This document shows, piece by piece, positions 54,281 through 64,000 of a stretch of 64,000 bases of DNA. A program made the translations under genes and the position numbers. Origin of the DNA: Thermus neutrinimicus (GTDB taxonomy: Bacteria; Deinococcota; Deinococci; Deinococcales; Thermaceae). Where the stretch lies: the NCBI RefSeq assembly GCF_022760955.1, contig NZ_JAKTNU010000001.1:5507-69506 (forward strand). The letters are read 5' to 3'. How positions within the stretch are numbered: the stretch's first letter is position 1; each line of letters begins with the position of its first letter. The notes below the pieces were generated by a model that was not told where the DNA came from, did not search any database, and saw only the letters and a list, made by a program, of their open reading frames with translations.

Positions 54281-56554
54281 ATGGGCTATGTGCCCCCACC
54301 CACGCCCCAGCACGGCCTCGAGGAGGGCCCTGTCCTCCTCAAGGATGGGCGTACCGCCTTCCTGAGGCGGGCGGGACCCAAGGACCTTCCCCTTTTCGTG
54401 GAGTTCCTGAGGCGGCTATCCCCCGAGTCCTTGCGCATGCGCTTCTTCTCCCCCATCTCCCCGGAGAAGGCGTCGGAGCTTCTCCTTTCCGCCAAACCCG
54501 AGGAGGAAAAGGTGGTCCTCATGGTCCTGGCGGGGGATCCCCCCAGGATGGTGGCCACCGGGGAGTACGTGCGCCTCAAAGGGGAGGACACCGCCGAGGT
54601 GGCCTTTCTGGTGGACGACGCCTTCCAGGGCAAGGGCCTGGGCACCCTCCTTCTGGAGCGCCTGGCCTTAATCGCCGCCAAGCGGGGGGTAAGGCGGTTT
54701 CAGGCCTTCGTCCTGGCGGAGAACCAGAAGATGCTCAACGTCTTCATGGAAAGCGGCTTCCAGGTGCGGGCCCACCGGGATAGCGGCGAAGTGGAGGTGG
54801 AGTTTGAGATCCTCCTGGAGGAGAGGGCGGCGGAGCGGTTTGAGTGGCGGGAAAAGGTCTCCACCCTTGCGAGCCTCCACCCCTTCTTCTTTCCCCGAGG
54901 CGTGGCGGTGGTGGGGGCGAGCCGCGACCCGGAGGGCATCGGCTACCGGGTGTTGGAAAACCTCATCTTCGGCCGCTTCCAAGGCCCCGTCTACCCGGTG
55001 AACGAGGCCATCGGCAAGGAAGGGAGCACGGTGGGCCCCCTTCTCGCCTACCCCAGGGTGGAGAGTATCCCAGGGCCCGTGGACCTGGCGGTGATCGCCG
55101 TGCCCAAGGAACGGGTCCTCGAGGCCCTCGAGGCCTCAGGAAGACGGGGGGTGCGAGCCAGCGTGGTCCTCACCACCGGCTTCCAGGACCAAGAGGCCAG
55201 GGAGCTGGCCGACAAGGCCAGGCGCCTGGGGATGCGCCTTCTGGGCCCGGGTTCCCTGGGCCTGGTCCACACCCATCCCGATGCCCGTCTGGCAGCGGGC
55301 TTGACCCCCCTTCCCAAGCCGGGGCCCTTGGCCATCTCCAGCCAGTCCGGCACCCTGGGCCGGGCGGTGATGGCCTACGCGGAGGGCATGGGACTGGGCA
55401 TCTCCTCCTTCGTCTCCTTAGGGGCCAAGGCGGACATCTCCTCCAACGACCTCCTGCAGTTCTGGGATGAGGACGAAAGAACCCGGGTGATCCTCCTCTA
55501 CCTGGAAAGCTTCGGCAACCCCAGGCGCTTCTCCCGCTTAGCCCGGAGGATCGGCAAGAAAAAACCCATCCTGGCGGTGCACCCCTCCCGGGACCCTTTG
55601 GTGCGGGCCCTCTTCGCCCAGGCTGGGGTGATCCGGGCCAACAGCCTGGAGGAAGCCTTTGACGTGGCCGCCCTTCTGGCCCTGGGGCGTCTTCCGGAAA
55701 ACAACCGGGTGCGCCTTATCTCCAACGCCTCCGGTCCCTCTAACCTGGCCCTCGAGGCCCTAAGGGAAGGAGGCCTTTTCGTGGAGCACCTGGACCTGGG
55801 CTCCACCGCCAAGGCGGTGGAGTTCGCCCGCGCCCTGGAGGAAGCCTTGCAAAGCGAGGTGGGAAGCGTGTTTCTCCTCTTCGTTCCCATGGGGTTTGCC
55901 AGCGAGGAGGAGTTCCTGGCCCTTTTGGAGAGGGCAGAAGGAAACAAGTTGCTCCTGGCCTGCGTGATGGGCTCCCCTGGGGTGCGGGCAAGGGTTATGG
56001 GCCAGGTGGCCCTCTACCGCTTTCCCGAATCGGCGGCCATCGCCTTGAGCCGGGCCTGGGCCTACAAGGCCTGGCGGGATGAACCCCTCCACTTCCCCGA
56101 CCTCCCCGACCTGCGCCTGGAGGAGGCAAGGAAGCTTCTAGAAGGGAAAAAGACCCTGAGCCAGGAGGAGGGGGCCGCCCTCTTGGGGTGCTTCGGCCTG
56201 CCTTTGGGGAAGGGGGAAGGGCTTTCCCTACGGCTCACCGCCAAACCCCACCCCCTTTTCGGCCCTGTCCTCACCCTGCTCCTGCCCACTCCCTTGGGGG
56301 ACCAGGTGCTGGGGGAAAGGCTTTCTCCCCTCACCCAGAAGGATGCCCAAGAGCTGGTTAGGCCCCTTGAGGGGCACCTAGACCCGGCCCCTTACCAAGA
56401 GATCCTCCTCAGGCTTTCCCGGCTTCTGGAGGAGCTGCCCCAGGTGGAAGAGATCTCCCTGGAGCTTTCCGGACCCCGGATCGCCCGCTTCGAGGTGCGC
56501 CTCCAGGGAAACCCCCCACCGAGGAACCGCCATGCGCATCCAAAGCCCCACTAA
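54281..56554 (+). CDS. GNAT acetyltransferase fused to NDP-forming acyl-CoA synthetase-like domains
   Basis: 757 residues. Domain 1 (about 15-185) is GNAT, with acetyl-CoA loop VDDAFQGKGLGTLLLERL. Domain 2 (about 200-310) is the CoA-binding fold of ADP-forming acetyl-CoA synthetase (GVAVVGASRDPEGIGYRVL). Domain 3 (about 330-620) is the ligase part (SSQSGTLGRAVMAYAEGMG, ISNASGPSNLALEAL). The last 140 residues show the ends of an ATP-grasp domain, but its nucleotide-binding middle (about 100 residues) is missing. It resembles Pat-type protein lysine acetyltransferases that control acetyl-CoA synthetase; the ligase half is probably inactive. Confidence 0.82.
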   Translation: MGYVPPPTPQHGLEEGPVLLKDGRTAFLRRAGPKDLPLFVEFLRRLSPESLRMRFFSPISPEKASELLLSAKPEEEKVVLMVLAGDPPRMVATGEYVRLKGEDTAEVAFLVDDAFQGKGLGTLLLERLALIAAKRGVRRFQAFVLAENQKMLNVFMESGFQVRAHRDSGEVEVEFEILLEERAAERFEWREKVSTLASLHPFFFPRGVAVVGASRDPEGIGYRVLENLIFGRFQGPVYPVNEAIGKEGSTVGPLLAYPRVESIPGPVDLAVIAVPKERVLEALEASGRRGVRASVVLTTGFQDQEARELADKARRLGMRLLGPGSLGLVHTHPDARLAAGLTPLPKPGPLAISSQSGTLGRAVMAYAEGMGLGISSFVSLGAKADISSNDLLQFWDEDERTRVILLYLESFGNPRRFSRLARRIGKKKPILAVHPSRDPLVRALFAQAGVIRANSLEEAFDVAALLALGRLPENNRVRLISNASGPSNLALEALREGGLFVEHLDLGSTAKAVEFARALEEALQSEVGSVFLLFVPMGFASEEEFLALLERAEGNKLLLACVMGSPGVRARVMGQVALYRFPESAAIALSRAWAYKAWRDEPLHFPDLPDLRLEEARKLLEGKKTLSQEEGAALLGCFGLPLGKGEGLSLRLTAKPHPLFGPVLTLLLPTPLGDQVLGERLSPLTQKDAQELVRPLEGHLDPAPYQEILLRLSRLLEELPQVEEISLELSGPRIARFEVRLQGNPPPRNRHAHPKPH

Positions 56555-57305
56555 CCCCAAGGTGAAGGCCCTATCCGCCCTGAAGGAACGAAAGGAGCGG
56601 GAAAGGACTGGCCTTTTCCTGGTGGAAGGCCGGCGGGAGGTGGAAAGGGCCTTAAGGACTGGCCTCCACCTGGAAACCCTCCTCCTCGGCCCCAAGGCCA
56701 CCCCGGAGGACCGGGCCCTGGCGGGCCAGGGGCCCATCCTGGAACTTTCCCAAGAGGCGATGGAGCGGGTTTCCGTAAGGGAAAACCCGTCTCCCGTCAT
56801 CGGGGTCTTCCGCCTGCCCCAAAAAACCCTAAAGGAGGCCCGGCTCCCGCAAAACCCCCTGGTCCTGGTCCTTTTGGGCCTGGAAAAACCCGGAAACCTT
56901 GGGGCCATCCTGCGCTCGGCGGATGGGGCGGGGGTGGACCTGGTCCTGGTGGCGGAAGGCGTGGATCTCTATGGCCCCCAGGTGATCCGAAACTCCACGG
57001 GGGTGGTCTTCTCCTTGCCCGTCTTCCCCGTGGCTGAGGAGGAAGCCTCCCGCTTCCTGGAGGAAAAGGGGCTTTTCCTGGTAGCCGCCACCCCCATAGG
57101 GGAAAAGGTCTACTGGGAAGAGGACTACCGAAGAGGGGTGGCCTTCCTCCTGGGGACCGAGGACGAGGGCCTTCCCAAGGCCTGGCTGGACCGGGCGGGG
57201 GTTCGGGTGCGCATCCCCATGCGGGGGCAGGCGGATAGCCTCAACGTCTCCGTGAGCGCCGCCCTCCTCCTCTACGAGGCCCTGCGCCAAAGGGGAGGAG
57301 GATGA
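56532..57305 (+). CDS. TrmH/SpoU-family RNA 2'-O-methyltransferase
   Basis: 257 residues. An N-terminal substrate-binding domain (RIQSPTNPKVKAL, FLVEGRREVERAL) and the SpoU trefoil-knot domain with GLEKPGNLGAILRSADGAGVDLV, FLLGTEDEGLP and IPMRGQADSLNVSVSAALLLYE. The first motif usually has an Asn in the place where this reads EKPGN. It methylates rRNA or tRNA; the site is unknown. It overlaps the upstream gene by 23 bases. Confidence 0.88.
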   Translation: MRIQSPTNPKVKALSALKERKERERTGLFLVEGRREVERALRTGLHLETLLLGPKATPEDRALAGQGPILELSQEAMERVSVRENPSPVIGVFRLPQKTLKEARLPQNPLVLVLLGLEKPGNLGAILRSADGAGVDLVLVAEGVDLYGPQVIRNSTGVVFSLPVFPVAEEEASRFLEEKGLFLVAATPIGEKVYWEEDYRRGVAFLLGTEDEGLPKAWLDRAGVRVRIPMRGQADSLNVSVSAALLLYEALRQRGGG

Positions 57306-57385
57306 GGTTCCCCCTTACCCCCTTGCTGGCCCTGGGTGGTGCGGGGCCACCAGACCCTCACCTTATAAAACCCCCCTCAACCCCC

Positions 57386-57414
57386 TTGACAAGAACACGC
57401 GGGGCCAAGATAAT
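57386..57414 (+). promoter_or_regulatory. Promoter of groESL
   Basis: TTGACA (57386-57391) and GATAAT (57409-57414) are spaced by 17 bases. The predicted start (about 57421) lies just before the CIRCE-like element. Confidence 0.8.
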
Positions 57415-57424
57415 AACCCTTGGT

Positions 57425-57451
57425 TTGACACTCTCGCCCTTTGAGCGTCAA
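57425..57451 (+). promoter_or_regulatory. CIRCE-like operator of groESL
   Basis: The arms TTGACACTC and GAGCGTCAA are separated by exactly 9 bases, the geometry of the HrcA operator (TTAGCACTC-N9-GAGTGCTAA), with one mismatch between arms. It sits between promoter and ribosome site, so it would be transcribed. Confidence 0.7.
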
Positions 57452-57465
57452 AGGAGGGAGTGAAT

Positions 57466-57771
57466 ATGGCTGCGGAGGTGAAGACGGTGATCAAGCCCCT
57501 AGGCGACAGGGTTGTGGTGAAACGGATTGAGGAGGAGCCCAAGACCAAGGGCGGCATCGTGCTCCCCGACACCGCCAAGGAGAAGCCCCAGAAGGGCAAG
57601 GTGATCGCGGTGGGCTCGGGCCGCATCTTGGACAACGGGCAGAAGGTGCCCCTCGAGGTCAAGGAGGGGGACATCGTGGTCTTCGCCAAGTACGGCGGCA
57701 CCGAGATCGAGATCGACGGCGAGGAGTACGTGATCCTCTCCGAGCGCGACCTTTTGGCGGTTCTGCAGTAA
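57466..57771 (+). CDS. groES: Co-chaperonin GroES
   Basis: 101 residues from [19 protein letters not shown], as in known Thermus GroES; a GTG two codons upstream is rejected because the AAAGGAGGG ribosome site fits the ATG. The mobile loop ([16 protein letters not shown]) that binds GroEL is present. It forms the heptameric lid of the chaperonin. groEL follows by 12 bases. Confidence 0.97.
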   Translation: MAAEVKTVIKPLGDRVVVKRIEEEPKTKGGIVLPDTAKEKPQKGKVIAVGSGRILDNGQKVPLEVKEGDIVVFAKYGGTEIEIDGEEYVILSERDLLAVLQ

Positions 57772-57780
57772 GGGAGGTGA

Positions 57781-59415
<1,635 letters not shown>

Positions 59416-59434
59416 GGCCACCCCGGGTTAGGGC

Positions 59435-59470
59435 AAAAGAGGCTGGGCCCTAGGGCCCAGCCTCTTTTTT
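59435..59470. terminator. Bidirectional terminator between groEL and dnaE
   Basis: AAAAGAGGCTGGGCCC (59435-59450) pairs with GGGCCCAGCCTCTTTT (59453-59468) around a TA centre, followed by Ts. It can serve both genes; the dnaE stop codon lies in its T-tract. Confidence 0.92.
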
Positions 59471-62400
59471 AGAAGGGCACCACCTCCTCCTTGGGCCCGC
59501 CGCCATTTCCCTGGAGGAAAGCCTCCCGGTCCGGGATCAGGTAGGCGCGGAAGCCCTCGGCCTCAAGGGCCTTCAGGACCCCTTCCCCCACCCGGGTCTC
59601 CCGCAAGGAGAGGACGGCCTCCCCAAAGGGCCCCTGGACCCTAAGGTAAAGGGGAAGGGCTCCGGGGTATTCGTCCAAAAGGCTCTTGAGGAGGGCCACA
59701 CCCCCCTCGTCCAATAGGGCATGGTCCACCTCCACCTCCAGGGCCTTGGGGGCCTCGGCCACCTCCTCGTGGGTCCAGGCAGCCTGGGCCATGACCCTAA
59801 GCCCCCCTTCCTCCCGCTCCACCTCCGCCAGGACCAGGAGGGGGGTGTCCTCCTTAAGCTTGGGGGAGACCCCCTCGTAGGCCCGGCCGAAGACCACCGC
59901 CTCGAGGGCCCCGGTCTCATCGGAAAGGGTGAAGCGGGCCATCATCCCCCCGCTGCGGGTGGGCTTGCGCACCACCTCCTCCACCATGCCCGTAAGGAGC
60001 ACCCTGGGCCTTGGGGGAAGGCCCCGGATGAAGTCGGAAAGCTCCTCCAAGGGACAGCTAGCCACCTCCCTAAGCCCTGGGTAGCGCAAAACGGGGTGGC
60101 CGGAAACGTAAATGCCCAAAGCCTCCTTCTCGTAGCGGAGCCGGGTGATCTCATCCAGGGGCAGGGCCTCCACCAAGGGAGGCTCCTCCGCCTCGGCAAA
60201 CAGGCCCATCATTCCCGACCTCTCCCGCTCGCGGCTTTCCGCCGCCCACCGAAGAAGGGGGTCCAGGGAGGCCAAAAGCCGGGCCCTGTCCCCAAAGGCG
60301 TCAAAGGCCCCCGCCTTGATGAGGGACTCCAGGGTGCGCTTGTTCACCACCTTTTCGTCCAGGCGCTTGAGGAAGTCCCCCAGGCTTCTAAAGGGCCCGC
60401 GGCGCTCCCTTTCCGCCAGGATGGCCTGGGCCGCCCCCTCCCCCACGTTCTTCACCGCGGAAAGGCCGAAGAGGATCTCCTCCCCCACCACCTTGAAGTC
60501 AAAGCCCGAGCGGTTGATGTCGGGGGGCAGGACCTCAATGCCCATGGCCCGGGCGTCGCGGATGTACTCCGCCACCTTGTCGGAGTCGTGCCGCTCCACG
60601 GTGAGGAGGGCGGCCATGAACTCCACGGGGTAGTGGGCCTTCACGTAGGCGGTCTGGTAGGAAAGGAGGCTGTAGGCGGCGGCGTGGGAGTTATGGACGA
60701 TGACATCCTCGGCCAAGAAGGTGTGGGTGCCCTCCACGGTAAGGTCGTAGACCTCCTCCTCCCCTAAGGGCTCTATGGCCTCCACCCGGTCCCAATAGAC
60801 CTCCGCCCCCGCCAGGCGCCAAAGGGCCAGGCTTCCCGTTAGGGCCGCAAGGCGCACCACCGTGGAACGGGAAAGCCCTAGACGGCCCTTGCCGGGCCGC
60901 AAAAGCCCCTGGGCCAAACCATGGGCCGCCAAAAAAGCCCCCTCCTTACCCCCGGAAACCTGGGCCAAAGCCTCCTTGACCAGAGGGAGGAAGGCCAGGG
61001 GCAGAATATCCTTGGTGCTCCTTCCCTCCCCCTTCCAGGAGGAAAGAAGCCCCTCTAAGTCCCGCTTCCTCTTGCCCAAGAGGTAAGGCCCCACCAGCCT
61101 AGCAAAACGCCAGGCCGCCTCCAGGCCCCCAAGAAGGTAGACCACATAGCCCTTTCGCCCCCCTCCATAGGGGAAATCCTTTTCCACCAGTCGGCTTTGC
61201 AGGCCCAGGCGAAGGAGAAGGTGTTGCACCCCTTGGGCCAGGGCCTGGGAAGCGGTGGCGTAAAAGATGAGCTTTCCCTTGGGATCCACTCCCCCATCCC
61301 CCACCCAAAGCCGCCCCAAAAGCCTTGCCACCCCCTCCAAGGGAAGGCCAAAGACCCTTTCGGGCAACTGCTTTTCCCTGGCGGAGAGGCCCATCAGGCC
61401 CATCTCCCGCAGAAAAGCCTCTGCTTCCGAGGGCACCTTGCGGTTTTGCCGGCCCACATAGAGGTGGGCCACCCCCCGGCGCCAGACCAAGCGGGTACGG
61501 GCGTTGGCAAAGCCTGCCAAGGCCTCCTGCATGGCCAAAAGCTCCTCTTCCGAGGAGGTGTAGAGGTAAAAGCCCGAAGGATGGCGAAGGTTCCCCTCGC
61601 TTAAGGCAAAGCCCAGGAGGTCCAGCTCATGGGGCCTCAACTCCTCCGAGGGTTGGTAGGGCAGGTACCGGGGTAGGGCAACGAAATCCCCTGGGCGAAG
61701 CCTCCCCAGCTCCCGCCAGCCTTCCGGGGTGTAGAGGGGGTGGTTGGCCGTGGCCTCGAGGACCCTTCCCGTGGCGGTGCGCAAGCGAAAGACCATGGCC
61801 CGGCCGCTGGGGAAGGCGGCCAGCACCCGTCTTGGCACCAGGCGCAAGGTGGCCTCATCCAGGGAGACCACCAAGACCCCCCTGGCCTCACCCCGCACCA
61901 GGGCCTCGATGGGTACGGGCTTCCCCGTGCGGTAGTCCACCACCCGGGTCCTTCCCGGCAGGCACTTGTTGAAGCCATAGTTGGCAAAGGCCTCCAGCAT
62001 GTCAAAAAGCCGGTTGGCCTCCTCCTCGGGGACGCCCCGTTCCTTGGCCCCCCGCACGAAGCGCTCCCGGTGCCTTTGCATCTCCTCCACCTTCTTCTTG
62101 CCCATGGCCCGGCGGAGGAGGTCCGCCTCCCCTAAGGAGTAGCCCGCCACCTGGGAGGCGATCTGCATGATCTGCTCCTGGTAAACGGGGATGCCGTAGG
62201 TCTCCTCCAGGATGGGCCTTAGGTACTTCTCCGCATGGGGGAACTCCGCATAGCTCACGGGCTCCTGGCCATGGTGGCGGCGGATGTAGGTGGGGATGTG
62301 CTCCATGGGCCCCGGGCGGTAGAGGGAGACCAAGGCGATGATGTCCTCGAGGCGCCGGGGCTTAAGCCCCCGCACCGTGGCCGTCATACCCCCCGACTCC

Positions 62401-64000
62401 AGCTGGAACACCCCCTTGGTCTCCCCCCGCGCCAAGAGGGCGAAGGTCTTGGGATCGTCCAGGGGCAGGCGGTCGTAGTCCAGCTCTACCCCCTTGGACT
62501 CCTTGACGATCTTCTTGGCCTCGTCCAGGAAGGTGAGGGTGCGCAGGCCCAAAAAGTCCATCTTCAAAAGCCCCAGGGCCTCCACCGCCCCCATGTCGTA
62601 CTGGGTCACGGGCCGCCCCTCTTGGTCCCGCATGAGGGGGACCAGATCCGTAAGGGGCTCTTGGGCGATCACCACCCCCGCGGCGTGCACGGAGGCATGG
62701 CGGTTTAGGCCCTCGAGGCGCATGGCCACCTCGATCACCTCCCGCACCCGGGGGTCCTTTTCCATCTCCGCCTTTAGCTCCGGCACCAGCTCTATGGCCT
62801 CGGCCAAGGGCTTGGGCTTGCCGAACTGCACGGGAATCAGCTTGGCCAGCTCCTCCGCCTTCTTGTGGGGGATGCCGTAGACCCGGGCCACGTCCTTGAG
62901 GGCCGCCTTGGAGGCCAGGCTGCCGAAGGTACCGATCTGGGCCACCTTGTCCTCCCCATACCGCCGGCGCACGTACTCGATCACCCGGTCCCGCTCCCGG
63001 TCGGAGAAGTCAGTGTCAATGTCCGGCATGGAAACCCGCTCGGGGTTCAGAAAGCGCTCAAAGAGGAGGCCGAAGCGCAAGGGGTCAATGTTGGTGATGC
63101 CCACGGCATAGGCCACCAGGCTCCCGGCGGCGCTTCCCCGGCCTGGCCCCACGGAAACCCCATGGTCCCGGGCCCAGTTGATGTAGTCCTGCACGATAAG
63201 GAAGTAGCCGGGAAAGCCCATGCGCTCGATCACAGAAAGCTCGTAAAGGGCCCGGTGCAAAATGGCCTCCGCCGTCCACTCCCTCACCCCTTCCAAAGGG
63301 GGCAACTGGGGCCGAAGGGCTTCCCACGCCCCCTCCTCCACCTGGGCCAGGGCCTCCGCCAAAGCCTCCCCGTCCCCGTGAGGGGGGATACGGCCCAGAA
63401 GGCGGAAAACCTCCCGGTAAAACCCCTCGGTGATCCGGTCCGGATACCGGGCAAGAAGCCCTTTGAAGGTGAGCTCCCGCAGGTACTGGGCCTCTTGCTT
63501 GCGCAAATCCGTTTGCCCTGCGGGCAAAGCACCGGTCCTGCCCTCGGGGAGGGGGAAGCGGGGGATGCGGTAGACCATCCTGTCCCCGATGGGGAGGTCC
63601 ACGTTGCACATGCGGGCGATCTCCACTGTGTTGTCAAAGGGCTCGTCCCCCCATTCCTCCTCGGGGAGCATGGCCCGCATCTCCTCCGGGGTTTTCACGT
63701 AGAACTCGTCGCAAGGAAAGCGCCAGCGTTCAGGGTCATCCAGGGTGCTCTTGGACTGGATGGCGAGAAGCACCTCGTGGGCCCGGGCATCCTCCTTGCG
63801 CACGTAGTGGCCGTCGTTGGTGGCCACCATGCCCAGGCCGTATTTCCGGGCAAACTCCTTCAGGACCTGGTTGACCTTCCTCTGCTCCGGAAGGCCATGG
63901 TTCTGGATCTCTATGAAGAAGCGGTCGCCGAAGATGGAGAGGTACTCGTTGAGCCGGGCCTCGGCCAGGTCCAGGCGGTCTTGGAGGATGAACTGGGGGA
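59469..64000 (-). CDS. dnaE: DNA polymerase III alpha subunit (5' end outside the window), with intein
   Basis: The replicative polymerase, cut by the window edge; the frame remains open to base 64000, where PHP-domain sequence (QDRLDLAEARLNEYLSIFG) is still being read. Catalytic Asp pair MPDIDTDFSDRERD, KMDFLGLRTLTFLDEAKK and the C-terminal OB-fold and tail (ALEAVVFGRAYEG) are present. A 425-residue intein interrupts GFNK/SHAAAYS. Without it about 1085 residues are visible of some 1220 expected. The intein must splice out for activity. Confidence 0.96.
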   Translation of the reverse strand, partial: PQFILQDRLDLAEARLNEYLSIFGDRFFIEIQNHGLPEQRKVNQVLKEFARKYGLGMVATNDGHYVRKEDARAHEVLLAIQSKSTLDDPERWRFPCDEFYVKTPEEMRAMLPEEEWGDEPFDNTVEIARMCNVDLPIGDRMVYRIPRFPLPEGRTGALPAGQTDLRKQEAQYLRELTFKGLLARYPDRITEGFYREVFRLLGRIPPHGDGEALAEALAQVEEGAWEALRPQLPPLEGVREWTAEAILHRALYELSVIERMGFPGYFLIVQDYINWARDHGVSVGPGRGSAAGSLVAYAVGITNIDPLRFGLLFERFLNPERVSMPDIDTDFSDRERDRVIEYVRRRYGEDKVAQIGTFGSLASKAALKDVARVYGIPHKKAEELAKLIPVQFGKPKPLAEAIELVPELKAEMEKDPRVREVIEVAMRLEGLNRHASVHAAGVVIAQEPLTDLVPLMRDQEGRPVTQYDMGAVEALGLLKMDFLGLRTLTFLDEAKKIVKESKGVELDYDRLPLDDPKTFALLARGETKGVFQLESGGMTATVRGLKPRRLEDIIALVSLYRPGPMEHIPTYIRRHHGQEPVSYAEFPHAEKYLRPILEETYGIPVYQEQIMQIASQVAGYSLGEADLLRRAMGKKKVEEMQRHRERFVRGAKERGVPEEEANRLFDMLEAFANYGFNKCLPGRTRVVDYRTGKPVPIEALVRGEARGVLVVSLDEATLRLVPRRVLAAFPSGRAMVFRLRTATGRVLEATANHPLYTPEGWRELGRLRPGDFVALPRYLPYQPSEELRPHELDLLGFALSEGNLRHPSGFYLYTSSEEELLAMQEALAGFANARTRLVWRRGVAHLYVGRQNRKVPSEAEAFLREMGLMGLSAREKQLPERVFGLPLEGVARLLGRLWVGDGGVDPKGKLIFYATASQALAQGVQHLLLRLGLQSRLVEKDFPYGGGRKGYVVYLLGGLEAAWRFARLVGPYLLGKRKRDLEGLLSSWKGEGRSTKDILPLAFLPLVKEALAQVSGGKEGAFLAAHGLAQGLLRPGKGRLGLSRSTVVRLAALTGSLALWRLAGAEVYWDRVEAIEPLGEEEVYDLTVEGTHTFLAEDVIVHNSHAAAYSLLSYQTAYVKAHYPVEFMAALLTVERHDSDKVAEYIRDARAMGIEVLPPDINRSGFDFKVVGEEILFGLSAVKNVGEGAAQAILAERERRGPFRSLGDFLKRLDEKVVNKRTLESLIKAGAFDAFGDRARLLASLDPLLRWAAESRERERSGMMGLFAEAEEPPLVEALPLDEITRLRYEKEALGIYVSGHPVLRYPGLREVASCPLEELSDFIRGLPPRPRVLLTGMVEEVVRKPTRSGGMMARFTLSDETGALEAVVFGRAYEGVSPKLKEDTPLLVLAEVEREEGGLRVMAQAAWTHEEVAEAPKALEVEVDHALLDEGGVALLKSLLDEYPGALPLYLRVQGPFGEAVLSLRETRVGEGVLKALEAEGFRAYLIPDREAFLQGNGGGPKEEVVPF
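60690..61964 (-). other. Intein with LAGLIDADG homing endonuclease domain in DnaE
   Basis: 425 residues between Lys of GFNK and Ser of SHAAAYS. Cys1 starts CLPGRTRVV; block B is TANHPLYT (about 72-79, with the conserved Thr and His); block F is YDLTVEGTHTFLAEDVIVHN, ending in His-Asn before +1 Ser. All splicing residues are in place. Two LAGLIDADG-like helices, LLGFALSEG (116-124) and LLGRLWVGDGG (215-225), keep their acidic residues, so the endonuclease may be active. The frame is open throughout. Confidence 0.95.

Noticed and set aside
59469-64000. A second intein in dnaE
   Set aside because: Apart from the 425-residue insert, the polymerase sequence in the window is continuous with no other insertion; the part beyond the edge cannot be judged.

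Overview
The window is chromosomal DNA from a Thermus species (Deinococcota). The evidence is the very high GC content, the caa3 oxidase genes with fused subunit I/III and cytochrome-c-fused subunit II, a fused CtaA-CtaB heme A synthase, Thermus-like GroES/GroEL, an intein in dnaE, and many genes that seem to start without a leader. I cannot name the species. Coding density is very high, no stretch of 300 bases lacks a gene, and I see no IS element, prophage, CRISPR array or defence island. This is ordinary core genome, and I found no clear new multi-gene system.

Layout. 0-4.9 kb: small membrane, CBS and stress proteins, an MFS exporter, tRNA-Arg(CCG) and a membrane-anchored parvulin-type foldase. 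4.9-12 kb: phosphoglucomutase, a trehalose/maltose-type ABC importer without its ATPase, an orphan TRAP binding protein, a lipoprotein and RNase HII. 12-20 kb: carboxylesterase, molybdopterin oxidoreductase, a Nudix-fold protein lacking its catalytic glutamates, thiI, an amidase, an ion permease and a decayed acetyltransferase fragment. 20-26 kb: a probable operon with a second sugar ABC importer (again no ATPase), a membrane M28 peptidase, a MogA/MoaB protein and an aminotransferase. 26-36 kb: fur-folC, hemC, pyruvate dehydrogenase aceE-aceF with a divergent LysR regulator, a small hypothetical gene with ftsB, a second Fur/PerR regulator and leucyl aminopeptidase. 36-45 kb: yqhQ-mnmA, pstSCAB, an MFS exporter, recF and a DciA-like gene. 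45-51 kb: a tRNA Lys-Glu-Val operon, a hypothetical gene and ctaAB-coxB-coxA. 51-57 kb: pckA, pgi, a GNAT/CoA-ligase fusion and an SpoU methyltransferase. 57-64 kb: groES-groEL and the 3' part of dnaE, interrupted by a 425-residue intein.

Together these genes cover sugar uptake and central carbon flow (two sugar importers, pgm, pgi, pckA, PDH), terminal respiration with its heme A supply, phosphate uptake, tRNA thiolation (thiI, mnmA), replication and repair (recF, DciA-like, dnaE, rnhB) and protein folding.

Three genome-scale signals stand out. A TANNNT box lies 5-9 bases before many start codons, suggesting leaderless transcripts. The palindrome CCTCGAGG is strongly over-represented, and every copy whose frame I checked encodes Leu-Glu. 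GC-rich hairpins follow three binding-protein genes. The oddest single proteins are the GNAT/CoA-ligase fusion with a collapsed ATP-grasp domain, the Nudix protein without its EE pair and the DciA-like protein with a zinc ribbon.
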